Below, piece by piece: positions 1 to 11,150 of a DNA stretch of 64,000 nt. The stretch lies in the NCBI RefSeq assembly GCF_023156195.1, contig NZ_JAKUKA010000001.1, positions 2,728,001-2,792,000 of the forward strand, read 5' to 3'. Origin of the DNA: Chitinophaga sedimenti (GTDB lineage Bacteria > Bacteroidota > Bacteroidia > Chitinophagales > Chitinophagaceae). Each line of letters opens with the position of its first letter. Position 1 is the first letter of the stretch. The notes beneath the pieces were generated by a model that saw only the letters and a list, made by a program, of their open reading frames with translations, made no database searches and had not been told where the DNA came from. A program made the position numbers and the translations under genes.

Positions 1-767
1 TGAACGAGCTGTCGTTCCGGGGCGCGCTGATTAACCAGGGTTTTAATGTAGATACTGTTAACCTTACGCAGCAGGACATTCCGGCTACCACTTCGGTGCT
101 GGTGATCGCCGATCCTAAAACGGCGTTTTTCCCGCGGTGGCGGAAAAGCTCGCGCAGTACATTGCGAGTGGCAGAAATCTTTTTGTGATTACCGAACCGG
201 GATCGCAAAACATAGTCGCCCCGTTATTGCAGCCGCTTGGCATACAAACCAGTGATTCGGTGATCACGGAAGAAAGCCGCGATTATGCGCCGGACTTTAT
301 CCTGGCCCGTTTTGCGGACAGTGCGGGAACGATCGCGCCGCGGTTATCCGGTTACAAGGCTGACAAGGGCGTAGTATCCATGGTGGGTACTTCGGCTATT
401 AGCTTTAAAGACACGGCAGGCTTCCATACCGTTCCTTTGCTGGTATCGAAAAACAATCAAGCCCCTGGCGGTGGCGGCGCAACGTAACAGGCAGCGGATC
501 ATCGTAACGGGTGATGCCGACTTCATGAGTTCGGGTGAACTGGGGCGACGTAAGCCTTATAACTGGAACCAGCCGATGATTACGGAGATGTTCCGGTGGT
601 TTACATATTGGGCGTTCCCGGTGAATACGGGGGCGGTTCGGTCGAAAGATGTAATTGATAGTGATGATAGGGGGATATTAATGATGCGGGTGTTGTTTTT
701 TGGCGTGATACCTGGTGGGTTGCTGGTGTTTGCGGCGGGTTTGTTGTTGTACAGGAGGAGGAGATAA
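1..767 (+). CDS. GldG-like ABC transporter auxiliary/permease protein, C-terminal part
   Basis: The gene enters from the left edge and ends at a TAA at 765-767. The readable chain looks like the C-terminal part of GldG-type ABC transport components, which hold a large extracytoplasmic domain and a final membrane anchor. The end shows a conserved-looking block (TGDADFMSSGELG, then NWNQPMITEMFRWFTYW), one hydrophobic segment (LFFGVIPGGLLVFAAGLLLY) and a basic tail RRRR. The frame changes twice: near 124-137 at a TTTTTCCC run and near 455-475 beside AAAAACAA. Joining the frames gives a continuous protein, so I treat both as sequence errors. In gliding Bacteroidetes GldG works with GldA and GldF, but non-motility homologues are common and the 5' neighbours are outside the window. 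The family call is moderately sure; a motility role is not shown. Confidence 0.55.
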
Positions 768-838
768 TGTAGGACGAAGCAGCTGCGGGGACGTGGCTGC
801 ATTTTTCCGCGCAGCCAACATAGCGGGACATTTATAAC

Positions 839-886
839 TGACGAGCAATCGCATCTGGCATGAAAGCAAGATGTGATTGCCCGTCA
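839..886. terminator. Bidirectional hairpin terminator between convergent genes
   Basis: An 18-bp inverted repeat (839-856 with 869-886, one mismatch and one G-T pair, 12-nt loop) lies between the end of the GldG-like gene on the plus strand and the end of the thioredoxin gene on the minus strand. The position suits a shared terminator; the flanking T tracts are weak. Confidence 0.55.
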
Positions 887-954
887 ATAAAAATCACGGC
901 TGATGCTTTGCGATTAAAGCGTCTGTAACGCAAGGAGCTTTATGAAGCGGCTAA

Positions 955-2358
955 TTACTTGCGCGCCATTTCCACCATTTGTACAACTTCTTCTGCCGCA
1001 GCCTCAGCTTTACCGGAAAACCCGGATACACTGAAACGTATCCTGCCATTGCCATCAATAATGAATTTAGCAGGTATGCCGTTTACCTTAAATGCATCGG
1101 CAGCCGTACTCCGCCGGGTAGCAGGATCTTTTGGATCCATATACAGGTCGAATGCGTAATTACGTTTGGCCAGGAAATTTTTCGCATCGGTTAGCGGATC
1201 GGCAACATTTTCCCAGCAGTGGATAAACAGGAACTTTACGTTAGGATCGCCCGCATATCTGTTCGCGGCCATTTGCATAGCCGGGAATGACTCCACACAT
1301 GGGCCGCACCAGGTTGCCCAGAAGTCCAGAACAATGGTTTTACCCTTAAAGTCTGCCAACGACACTTTGTTACCACTTACATCGGTTACTGAAAAATTGG
1401 GGGCAGCCTGGTTGATCAATAAAGTGGATACGTGAGCTTTAATTTTGTCGATAAAACCTTTCTGTAATTCAGCAATATAGGCATCAACGTCTTTTCCCGG
1501 GTTCAAATGGGAATAGGCTTTCCTCACCTCGTCTACATACCTCTTCTCGAATTTACCCTCCTTCACGGATTTAGCCAGGACCGGCAGCGCGTCCTTGTAT
1601 TGGCCATTTAAGCTGGATAAAAAGGCATAGTTCTCCACCAGCTCATTATCCCGTTCGCTGATATTATTGTATGCCTCAGTGGTAAACTGGTATGCCAGAC
1701 GGTTATCTCCCGCCTTGAAAAGCAGCTTTCCGTAAGTATTGATAAAACTGTAGTAGGTGGCCTGAGGATTTAATTTCATTGTTGAGCCAGTAGCGGGGAG
1801 GTCCTTCGTCTTTTTACCTCCTCCAGATTACTGGCTGCCAGGCTTAACGCTGTTGCATTGTCGAAGGCAGCGATAATATCCAATATCTGTATTAACCCCG
1901 CCACTTTTGCAGCCGGCACTTCTATATTACGGATATGCTGCATCACTTTCGCCGTATCGGGAATTTCCGCATAAGCGCAGGCTACGAGGGTCTTTTCCAG
2001 ATCCAAATTAACACCGGATAATCTTTCAACATCGATTGGAGTAAAACATCAGCTTCCGGCCCTTTACCTATTTTCAAAAGGGTTGCAGCCGGACCATCAT
2101 GGCAGGCTGGCTCTCAGGATACTTTCGCACAAGGTGCTTAACTGTTGCAACTCGCTTCAAAGAGTCTTTCGCATAATACTGTATCAGCACCTGCAGGTCA
2201 TCGGCATTTCCGTTCTCCAGGGCTTTAATTTTAGCCTGGAGCGCCGGCTGGCCTTTTTCCTTCTTTAACGCTTCCAGCTTCGGATTTACTGCTGCTTTCT
2301 GCTGAGCCGTTGCTCCTATTGAACCTAACAACAGGAAAAACGCAATAACTATTCTCAT
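955..2358 (-). CDS. TlpA-family thioredoxin-like protein, periplasmic (frame broken)
   Basis: This is the last gene of the first Sus-like locus. The start is taken at 2358 because it begins a clean signal peptide (MRIVIAFFLLLGSIGATAQ). An upstream ATG at 2406 adds an unlikely leader. A helical, repeat-like N-terminal region of about 300 residues precedes a C-terminal TlpA/AhpC-type domain with active site WCGPC and the cis-proline segment GIPAKFIID. It is probably an exported thiol-disulfide reductase. The frame breaks three times (near 2080, 2000 and 1780) and the pieces join into one protein of about 465 residues, a normal size for Bacteroidetes TlpA proteins with long N-terminal extensions. 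The redox partner is unknown. It is one of four CxxC thioredoxin-fold proteins in the locus. Confidence 0.72.
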
Positions 2359-2581
2359 GTCAAGATGGATTACTTTAATAAAATTTACAATTACGCCCAG
2401 TGGCATAACGATGCTCGCCGTTCTGTCGGCTTATTTCCGAAAACGTATATTCGGCGTAGCTTGTAAAAGAAGCCAGGATAGGATATGCTGATAACAGGTT
2501 GCCCCTGCTGCGCTGTCCGTACCCTTTTATAGCAGCCGGATAGCAGCGCACCAATGCACCCAGTTTTAAATTTTATAATAC

Positions 2582-3887
2582 CTACTTACCCTGGTTATTT
2601 TTAGCAACAGCACCACGTGCCTTCACAATTTCCACCATTGCTTTCAGCTTGTAATATTCCCTGTCTGTGGAGCCGGCATAACCAACTGCATAAAAACGGA
2701 TATTACCCATCGGATCGTAAATAATTTTGGTGGGCGTACCATTTATATTGAAGGCTTCATTGGGTTCATCGCGCAACACGTCCAGCGTAATACCCCTTCT
2801 CTCAACAAAAGTTTTAACTGCGTCCTCTGTTTCAAAAATGTTCACCACAAACAATTTAAACGGCTCTTGTTTATAGTCGGCAACTACTTTTTCAAAACCG
2901 GCAAATGCAGCTACGCATGGTGTACAACCTGTGGTCCAAAAATCCACCACCAGTATTTTACCTGCCATGTCCGACAACTTCACCGGCTGACCTGCCAGGT
3001 TAGTTAAAGCAATATTTTTCACGGGCTTGTTCGCGTCAAAAAGCGTCAACATTTCACCGCTTCCGTCCGGATGGGGAAATTTGCCGGTAATGGTGATACT
3101 GTCACCAGCGATATAGGACTTTTCCACTTCCTTATAATACTGCTGGTAAGCCTGATCCTGCAATGATTTGATATGCTGATCCACACCATCCACATTACCG
3201 TGCACCTTTTTGTAAATCTCTTTATACACGGCTACCATCTTTGGATTGGAATCCGCGTGGCGAAATGCCGCATCAAGCGTATCCAGCGCCCTTTTATGCT
3301 CGCCTGCAATAGAAATGATCTGGCAATAACGCGTGAGATATTTCGCTTTAGAATCTTTGAAATATTTTATTTCCCTTGCATTATCCTTCTGCAAACCGGA
3401 CTTCTCGATATTTTTCATCGCCATGTCCAGCTTACCTAATTTGGCATTGGCCAGCGCGTTTACTTCCAGCAATACCTGCGTCCTGCTCACCCCATCACTT
3501 AAAGTGCCCTTCAATCTTATCCAGCAGGTCGCGGGAGGCCTTTTCAACGATGGGGATATGTTTGTCTTCATCTACCATGTATTCCAGCGTGTACGTCAGA
3601 TCCACCAGTTGCAACACCGAAAAATTTGGCTTGGTGCGCATGTAATATTGATAGCGTGCGGTGTCTCCCTTTGTTAACCAACCTACAGCCAGTTGCGCAC
3701 GATACTCGTTATACATCTCCGGCCTTTTTGCGTCCGGCGGGTTTTGCTTAATCAGCTCGTTATAATACTTTTCCTGGTCCTCTACTTTAGCGATCAGGTT
3801 AAAATCGTTGAGATTATATTTCTTACCGGGTTGCTGCTGTGCCCAGGCGGAGCTGGTTACCAACAGGCATAATATCAGTTTTTTCAT
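2582..3887 (-). CDS. TlpA-like thioredoxin-fold protein with CTPC site (frame broken)
   Basis: A signal peptide (MKKLILCLLVTSSAWAQ) is followed by a helical region of about 230 residues and a C-terminal thioredoxin-fold domain. The active site is DFWTTGCTPC, so the usual Trp before the first Cys is Gly, while both cysteines remain. The cis-proline segment is GTPTKIIYD. One frame break near 3490-3510 splits the gene; the two frames overlap and the sequence continues (LLDKIEG then LSDGVSR), giving about 435 residues. The gene sits 23 nt downstream of another TlpA gene and is probably in the same transcript. A periplasmic thiol-redox role follows from the family; the altered WCxxC context may change its redox potential, which is inference. 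Confidence 0.7.
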
Positions 3888-3910
3888 TTTTATCGTTTTT
3901 AAGCCACTAA

Positions 3911-4994
3911 TTATTTCATTACTTCTGCCAACCTTTTATGCAGTTCTTCCCCCTTAAATCCTTACCCACTATTTTACCGTTTGGATCCACGAGTACATTC
4001 GCAGGAATAGAAGAAATGTCATACAACTTATTCACCTCGCTTTGCGACGCTTTAAAGTCACAAAGCTGTTTCCAGGAAGTTTATCTTCTGCAATAGCTTT
4101 TAACCAACGGTCTTTTTTCTCGTCCAGCGAAACGCCCAGCACCTTGAAGCCTTTGTCTTTAAACTTCTCATAGGCGGCCAGCACATTGGGATTCTCAGCA
4201 CGGCAAGGTACACACCAGCTTGCCCAAAAATCCACCAACACGTAGCCGCCCTTGTAGGCAGACAGTGATACCGGCTTACCGTCTACATCATTCATGGTAA
4301 AGTCCGGCGCGGTCATCGTACCGGATGCCGCCTGGATTGCGCGGTCCAGCCGTGGCTTCCAGCGCACTACCTTTTCGGACTGCTGCATTCTTTTACTTAA
4401 TGTATTGTACATGGGGCCCACCAGTTGTGGTTGAATGGCGCTTTGCGTAAACAGGTCCATCAGGTCTACGCTAACGTAGGCATCCGGATAACGCTTCACC
4501 ATATCGGACACCAACTGCTCGTAAAGGCCCATACCGGCGTCGGCGTTCGGCGCCTTACTTCTTTCAACAGCTTCTTTAGCATAAAATTGCCATGCTTCCT
4601 GCTCCTTGCCGCCGCCGCGGTAAGCTGCCATGCCTGCGGTGTCAAAAATCACATCAATCGTTTCCTCCAGGTAAAACAAGCCAACATTTTTCATATTGTT
4701 GCTCCCCTCTTCTCCCTGCCTGCTACGACTTTTGTCGCCAGCAGGCCGCGGAACAATTAAATTCAACTCTGCCAATTGCGGGCGTCCGATCGTTCCTTTG
4801 AACTGGAACTTCCCATTCACGATGGCGGCGGTATCCGCCTTGTATTCCCCGCCCTTGTCATCTTTTGGATAAGACATTACGGCGAGGGTGGCTTTATGCC
4901 CGGTTGGTACTGATCCCCTTATATTGTACTTTGTCTGCGCCAGGCCCAGTGCCGGTATAACTAATGCTATGGCTAATGTTTCCAGTCTTTTCAT
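3911..4994 (-). CDS. DUF4369/TlpA thioredoxin-family protein (frame broken at 3' end)
   Basis: The start at 4994 gives a signal peptide (MKRLETLAIALVIPALGLAQ). Residues about 22-120 resemble the DUF4369 beta-rich domain that often precedes thioredoxin folds in Bacteroidetes. A helical linker follows, then a TlpA domain with active site DFWASWCVPC. The first frame runs off near 4060. A second frame restores KQLCDFKASQSEVNKLYD, the cis-proline strand (IPANVLVDPNGKIVGKDLRG) and, after another break at a GGGGG run near 3950, the end RLAEVMK at 3911-3913. The reconstructed length is about 360 residues, normal for the family. It lies between susD and another tlpA-like gene with short spacing, so co-transcription is likely. 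Confidence 0.75.
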
Positions 4995-5046
4995 GGTTGT
5001 ATTTTTCTGGTGATGAATCGCGGCTATTCGATAGTATTCGCTACAA

Positions 5047-6528
5047 TTATGGATTTTCCTCCAGTCCCTTGCTTTCCCGCAGCATGCGTTCGCCAAACTT
5101 CAGCGCAAACCGTTTAGGGTCCAGCTGATAGGTCTCTACAACGTCGCCGGGAATACCATCGTTATTAGTATCCACATAACTGCGTACTTCATGGGTGTAC
5201 CGAACGTGGTTACCATAAACGGGATCCACAGACAATCGGCGCATATCTAGCCAGCGCAGGCCGGTAAAGGTGTATTCACGAATGCGCTCGTCCAGTATGT
5301 ACCTGACTAACGCCTCCCGGTTGGCGGCAGCTGCCGCTGGTACAGCGGGTGCGCCGGTGCGTTTCGCCCGGAGAAATTCGATATCGGATATGGCGCCGGC
5401 GAGATCATTGTCGCGCGCCCTGCATTCGGCCCGCATCAGATACAAATCCGGCAGGGAAGGACCTACAGGCGTAATGAACCCGATCGGATGCTTCATACCC
5501 AGTGGGAAAACAGCAGCCCCGTTAAATTCTAAAGAATCATACATGTTTGGGCGTTTATCCTGCGGATCAAACAAGGAAACAGTGTGCGGCGACATCAGAA
5601 AAACATTCGCGTTACCGCCCACGTAGGACATGGCACTTACGTCAATACCGTATATCGTCTGCGTATTTTCTGCAGGTAACGGCGTACCAATCAGGAAGGC
5701 GCCGATCAGCATAGGAAACCAGGTTTCCGGTGAATCAGGGTCCAGTACCTTATTGTAATCGTATAATGCCAGCGGTATGTTTGCCCTGGGTATTTCCGCA
5801 AAAGCGTCGTCCAGTTGTTGCTTTGCCGCTGTAAAATTCTGCATGGCCATATAAATGCGGGCCAGGTAAAATTGTGCTGCCAGCCTGGAAATTTTCCGCC
5901 GATGTTCCAGCGGCCCTAAATCAGGGATAGCTGCTGTCAGGTCTTTTATGATCGACTCGTAATTCTCCTTTTTCGTTAACCTTTTAAAGTTGGTGAGGGT
6001 AACGTCGGCTTGCGTCAGTTCGGGAATACCCAACTCGCTATTGGCCGTGGCGGGATTGTAGGGCGTAGAAAAGTCCGTAAGGAACATAAAATTGCAAACG
6101 GCCCTACCAGCTTTCGCTTCGGCCAGGATGGCTTTCTTTTCTGTTTCGGCGCCGCCCTTCGAGTCCATCACTTCATTGATGATCTTGTTAAACAAGTACA
6201 ACTTCCGGATATACCCTGTTTCATCACTCAGCTCATCGGGCAAGCCATCTGCCTCATAAATCCGGTCGGCATATTTAAAAAGGCGTTGTACCCGTAGCCT
6301 GTGCTCGTTAAAAAAAGGTTGAAACGCAATGATCTCATCCCCCATATACACCCCGGCAGTGCTCTGCATCAGGTAATTCGTATTCAATATTTGACGGTAG
6401 TCTTTGGTCGTGCTGGCAATCTGCTGCCCTTTGGGTACAATCTCTAAAAATTCCTTTTTACAGGAAACCTGGGCTACAAGCCCTATCACCAGCACTGCGT
6501 AAAGGAAGTATCTTTTATTCGTCATCAT
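5047..6528 (-). CDS. SusD/RagB-family outer-membrane nutrient-binding lipoprotein
   Basis: This is an intact 493-residue protein. It has a lipoprotein signal (YFLYAVLVIGLVAQVSCKK, lipidated Cys at about residue 23), a TPR-like helical core, and the late Bacteroidetes SusD signature region (YLMRAECRARDNDL, then ILDERIREYTFTGLRWLDMRRL). SusD proteins cap the extracellular face of the SusC channel and bind the substrate. It lies 11 nt downstream of its SusC partner and 52 nt upstream of a TlpA gene. The accompanying genes encode thioredoxins and not glycosidases, so the substrate may be a peptide or protein and not a polysaccharide; that is inference. Confidence 0.9.
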   Translation of the reverse strand: MMTNKRYFLYAVLVIGLVAQVSCKKEFLEIVPKGQQIASTTKDYRQILNTNYLMQSTAGVYMGDEIIAFQPFFNEHRLRVQRLFKYADRIYEADGLPDELSDETGYIRKLYLFNKIINEVMDSKGGAETEKKAILAEAKAGRAVCNFMFLTDFSTPYNPATANSELGIPELTQADVTLTNFKRLTKKENYESIIKDLTAAIPDLGPLEHRRKISRLAAQFYLARIYMAMQNFTAAKQQLDDAFAEIPRANIPLALYDYNKVLDPDSPETWFPMLIGAFLIGTPLPAENTQTIYGIDVSAMSYVGGNANVFLMSPHTVSLFDPQDKRPNMYDSLEFNGAAVFPLGMKHPIGFITPVGPSLPDLYLMRAECRARDNDLAGAISDIEFLRAKRTGAPAVPAAAAANREALVRYILDERIREYTFTGLRWLDMRRLSVDPVYGNHVRYTHEVRSYVDTNNDGIPGDVVETYQLDPKRFALKFGERMLRESKGLEENP

Positions 6529-6539
6529 AATGGTAATAA

Positions 6540-9500
6540 TTAAAATGTAACATGTGCGCCTAACGAAATAGTACCTTGTGCCGGCCTGGAACGGGCGGAG
6601 CCGTTTTCCGGATCATAAAAGCGGTCGTTAGCGGTCCAGATCAGCAAATTGGATACGTTAAAGCGAAACGTTACTACCTGGCATTCACCTTACTTACTAA
6701 AAGCCTGGGCAGGTCATAGGCCAAACTGATATCCCTTATTTTAGCATAGGAAGCATTTAAAACCCGCGTGTGTGCGTTGGTGTAATAACCCAAAAAGCGG
6801 CTGGCGTTTTCTGAAGCCAGGAATACATACTTGGGAATATCCGTGCGGCTTTCATCCCCGGTTTTCCTCCAGCGGTCGTTAAACTCAGGATTTTCCGGAT
6901 TAATACCGTTCAATGGATCACGCATCTTATAACCCAGGCTGTAAACAATATTTACAGACAGGTTGAAGTTTTGATACTGGAAATTGTTCGACAGGCCACC
7001 ATTCCAGGGGCCTGCGTAAGTCCGCTGTAGACAACATCTTCCGGCGAAGTCACATTAGGCTCCGACGTAAGTGTTCCGTCGGCACGCCTGGCCTGGGGGT
7101 ACCATCCGCATCTAAACCTGCGTAGTTATAGGAGAATAACAAATGCAAAGGACGGTCAAGCATCATCGTCGCCGCCACCTTTCCTTCGCCGGTGGTTGGC
7201 GCGTTCATATTCAGTTTGGTGAGTTTGTTACGGTTGTACCCGATTACCAGGCTGGTTGCCCACTGAAAATTGTTCGTACGAACATTCACAGTATTCAGCA
7301 TCACGTCCACTCCTTTATTTTGAAGATCACCGAAGTTACCTATCACGCTCGGGTAGCCCGCGAGCGGTGAGGTAAACAGTGTACCAATCAAATCCGAAGT
7401 ATTCTTCACGTATGCGTCAATTGCACCGGTGAGCCGGTTGTTGAGCAAACCAAAGTCTATCCCGGCGTTATATACCCTGGTTCTTTCCCAGGTTAACTTA
7501 TCGTTGGCGGGAGTGGTAAGGATCAATCCGGCACCTGTTACCGCGCTTTGATCTTCCTCGGCTTCAAGAATATCGAACGAAGCCGCCTGTCCAACAATCG
7601 GCGCGTTACCGGTAATTCCGTAGCTGAAGCGGATATCCAGCCTGTCCAAACCTTTTATCCCTTTCATAAATTCCTCCCAGCCTAAAGCCCACTTACCGCC
7701 TACACTGTACACCGGCCGGTTCTGAGCCGACTTGTCCAGTCCGAAAAGATTGCTCTGGTCTATTCGCCAGCTTGCATTTAATGTATAGCGGGACTTATAA
7801 GTGTAACCAGCCGTTGAGAAGTAGGACGTTCTGCGGCTGGCACGGCCTTCCCCACCACCCAGGTTATTGGGCAGCCCGGCCGTACCGGTGGGGCCGGCAA
7901 CACCTGTAAAGCCCTGCGACAGCCTGGCAAAGTCTACACGGCGCGACACCTGCAGCTGGTCATCCCAGCCATAGTACGCGGAGGTATTGTTCATGGTCTG
8001 GCTATGGGTGGCTTCCTGGCCAGCCATAATGCTCAACCAGTGATCTTCAAACTGTTTGGCGTAAGACAACTGGTTTCTGATCGTCCAGCTTTTGTCCAGC
8101 GAGTTTTCCGTGTTCAACCTGCCACCTAATTGGGGTAAATAATAAACCGGTGTTGATGCCAGCGTTGGGGCGGCAGTGTACATCATCAAATCGCGCCGCA
8201 CGATCCAGTTGGACTCATCCAGCACTTCCCTGTCATTGACGGAAACAATATTGTAACCATACGTACCGGTAAACTTCAGACCGTCCAGGATGTCGATCGT
8301 TCCTCCTCCCACAAGCCTTGCAGCCAGCAGATTACCCCGGAAGTTCCGTCGGCCGAGTTCCAACAGCGGATTATAATCCAGGTTCACCCGGCTGCGTGCC
8401 TGGTAATCCAACCGCTTAACATCATTCGGTTGCAGGAAAACACCCCATGGGGCAATGTAGTTGATATCAATCGGGCGACCATCAGCATCCTGGTAAAGCT
8501 GGTAGCGCGGCGCGCCACTTCCGCCCGAACCTTTGGCGCTGCTGACAATATTAGTAAGGTCGGAGTTGACGTAAAGGCTCACCCGCTTACCCAACACCAC
8601 GTCGTTACGAAAATTTACCTTGTACTGATTTTGCTTTTCACCGGGAACATTGCTCCTGGTTCCCACATGATTAAGCGAGCCGTAGAAAGAGTGTGCCTTA
8701 CCACCGCCAGACACCGAAATGGTTTGATTATATTCAGCAGCGGAACGCACGAAAAAATCATCCAGCTGGCTCCAGTTGTCAATTCCGGACAAGCTGTCCA
8801 ATTTACCCTGGGCCTGCGCCGCGGTCAATAAACCCCGCTGCTGGTCCCAGAGCACTTGTTTATGAGGCGTAAGCCCGTTCACATTCGCGGCGGCATAAGT
8901 GGTGCCTGATGCTTCCAGCGGAAATATCTCCCGCTCGCTGTTAATGTAGTCCGCACTTTTCCATACGGGCAAATAGTCGCGCCGGGGACGACCGTTGAAT
9001 GCGTAATAGCCGTCATATGCTACGCTTAAACGCTCACCGGTTTTACCGCGTTTGGTCGTTATTACGATTACGCCATTGGCTGCTTTGGCGCCCCAGATGG
9101 AAACCGAAGTTGCATCCTTCAATACGGTGATGTCTTCCACGTCCTGCATGTTCACATTACCAATGCTTGGCACCTCCACCCCGTCCACAACGACCAGTGG
9201 CTCCGTGGCGGCGTTAATAGAAGTAGAGCCGCGGATAACCATTCCGCCATCCTGTCCACCGCTGCCACTCGACAAACCGGGAATCAGTCCTTCCAACCGG
9301 GAAAGCACATTCGTGCTGGTTGTGCGGTTGCGCATTATTTTCAGATCAGGCTTGGAAAAGACCCGGCGCTACGCGACCGGTCAATTCTCTCATATCCTGT
9401 ATTGAATGTAACTTCCACTTCCTGCAGTTTTCCTGTTACCCGGACCAGCTTTATCGTGCCCAGGTCGCGTTCAACCGCCAGTTCTTCCGGCTGGTAACCA

Positions 9501-10061
9501 ACGTACCCCACCAGTATCACGGCCTTGTCTTCCACATTTCGCAGTATAAACTCGCCCTTGTCGTTAGTAGTAGTGGCTATTTTCGAATCTTTAACAAAGA
9601 TGGAAGCACCAGGTAAAGGTTCCCCATCTTCCCCCACTACCTTTCCGCGAACATCGATCAGCTCGGCAGCGACTACATTATTGTCGACCGCCTTTGGTTT
9701 GGGTTTCTTTTTAATCGTCACTATTTTTCCATCGATCGTGTAAGTCAAAGATGAACCTTCCAGTACAGACCTAAGGGCCTCATCGATATTGGCATTCTTC
9801 AGGTCCACATCAATGAATTTGTCTTTGGGAATAATTTTCCCGTCATAGAAAAAAATCTAACTGGCTTTGCTTTCGAATGGCCTTTAACACCGATTCTATA
9901 GACACATTTTTTTGGTTGATCGAAATCTGCTGTGCAAAGCAAGCAGCACTGACCTGCATGATAGAGGCTATCAATAGTAGGGTAGTTAATCGCATAGCGA
10001 ATACGATTTTAGCGCCCAGGGGGTAGCGCCAGCCCCGGCGTCTGTTAAAAAATCTATACAT
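6540..10061 (-). CDS. SusC/RagA TonB-dependent receptor with STN domain (frame broken)
   Basis: The reconstructed chain is about 1170 residues. It begins with a signal sequence (MRLTTLLLIASIMQVSAACFAQ, or from MYRFFNRRRGW at 10061). An STN domain follows (SIESVLKAIRKQSQLDFF, then DEALRSVLEGSSLTYTIDG), then a carboxypeptidase-regulatory-like domain (DVRGKVVGEDGEPLPGASI), the plug (VLKDATSVSIWGAKAANGVI) and a beta-barrel ending GAHVTF at 6540. The STN domain receives the FecR-type signal, which fits the sigma/FecR pair upstream. The frame breaks near 9830, 9340, between 7050 and 6925, and near 6670, and each side continues the same protein. It imports a large substrate with TonB energy together with the adjoining SusD. 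The first start codon is uncertain. Confidence 0.85.
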
Positions 10062-10142
10062 TTGTTTAGTTTGGTTTTAACACAGCAATGCGCTTTTCGA
10101 CGGGCAGCTTGCTGTAATTGATTTCGGTTGATTCCAGACTAC

Positions 10143-10168
10143 GGCCCCGCTTTGTCGGGGTCTTTTTT
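10143..10168 (+). terminator. GC-rich hairpin with T tract
   Basis: A stem CCCCG/CGGGG with a 6-nt loop is followed by TCTTTTTT on the plus strand. Both neighbouring genes run on the minus strand, so it may stop antisense transcription or act as a weak intergenic processing site between the DsbD-like gene and susC. Confidence 0.4.
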
Positions 10169-10224
10169 AAAACGGCTTCTTGTTCATATTTGGTTGATTG
10201 AAATTGGTTGATAGTTCAGATATT

Positions 10225-11144
10225 CTACTCAAACAGTTTGGCGATCATTGCTTCCAGGTCCTGCCCGTGCAAATCAGTGGCAATAACCTGACCATCGCGG
10301 TCAATCAGTAAATTTCTAGGTACAGCAGTGATATTGTATTTTTTTACTTACGGGGATTCAAACCCCTTTAAGTCGCATACATTGGTCCAGGTATAACCAT
10401 CGGCCAAAATGGCTTTTTTCCAGGCAGCGGCATCCGTATCCAGTGAAACTCCAATAACCGCGAAGCCCTTACTTTTATACTTATCATAAACTGGCAGCAG
10501 CTCGCGCGCCTGTTTACGGCAGGGGGCACACCAACTGGCCCAAAAGTCGATGAAAGTGTAGCGGGCCTTTGCCACCACGTCGCCGGCGGCAATTGTTTTG
10601 CCATCAATACCTGCCATGGAAAAGGCTTCATAAACAACCGCCTTTTTACTGGAATTAGCGCTGTCCACGGGCGCCGCACCATTAGTCGACATGCTAACAT
10701 CTCCTCTATGATTAATGGCTACAGTGAATTCCTTTTTGGAAGGCGGCAGGCACATCTGGTTGGTACAGGCCATATATTTGATGGTAAAGGAAAGTGAGGT
10801 GGGCTGTGCTGCTTTCAGCCTGATGGTTTGGGCGAACGTGACGCCTTTGGCGAAATGTCCGGGCGTTTCACCGTCCTTCTGGTCTACTCCTTTTCCCGGA
10901 TATTGTCGATAAACGTTACATTACTTTGCGGGGCAAAAATAATCTCGGTGGGCAGCCCCATCCCGCCCCCGCCCTGCTGGGAATAAATGTGATAGGGCGA
11001 TGTTATAGTAGCGTGCATGTTTAACCGATACGTAAGCGGGGCTATTTCCTCCGTGCTGAACTGCCAGGATACGGGGTGCCCATTTTGCGCTATCGCTGAA
11101 AGCGACAGGCAGCTGAAAAATATGAATAGCTTCAACAGTTTCAT
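10225..11144 (-). CDS. DsbD-alpha-like plus TlpA thioredoxin fusion protein (frame broken)
   Basis: The signal peptide (MKLLKLFIFFSCLSLSAIAQ) leads into a region like the N-terminal domain of thiol:disulfide interchange protein DsbD. It has the typical patterns SPYHIYSQ, then CTNQMCLPP, whose two cysteines form the DsbD-alpha redox pair. A second domain is TlpA-like with active site DFWASWCAPC and cis-proline segment TAVPRNLLIDRDG. There is no DsbD membrane domain, so it must be reduced by a separate partner. Frames break near 10885-10895 and near 10345, where an in-frame TAA interrupts the expected continuation. The restored end is TAG at 10225-10227, giving about 305 residues. It follows fecR by 6 nt, so it is probably read with the regulator and precedes susC. 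Confidence 0.72.
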
Positions 11145-11150
11145 TTCAAA

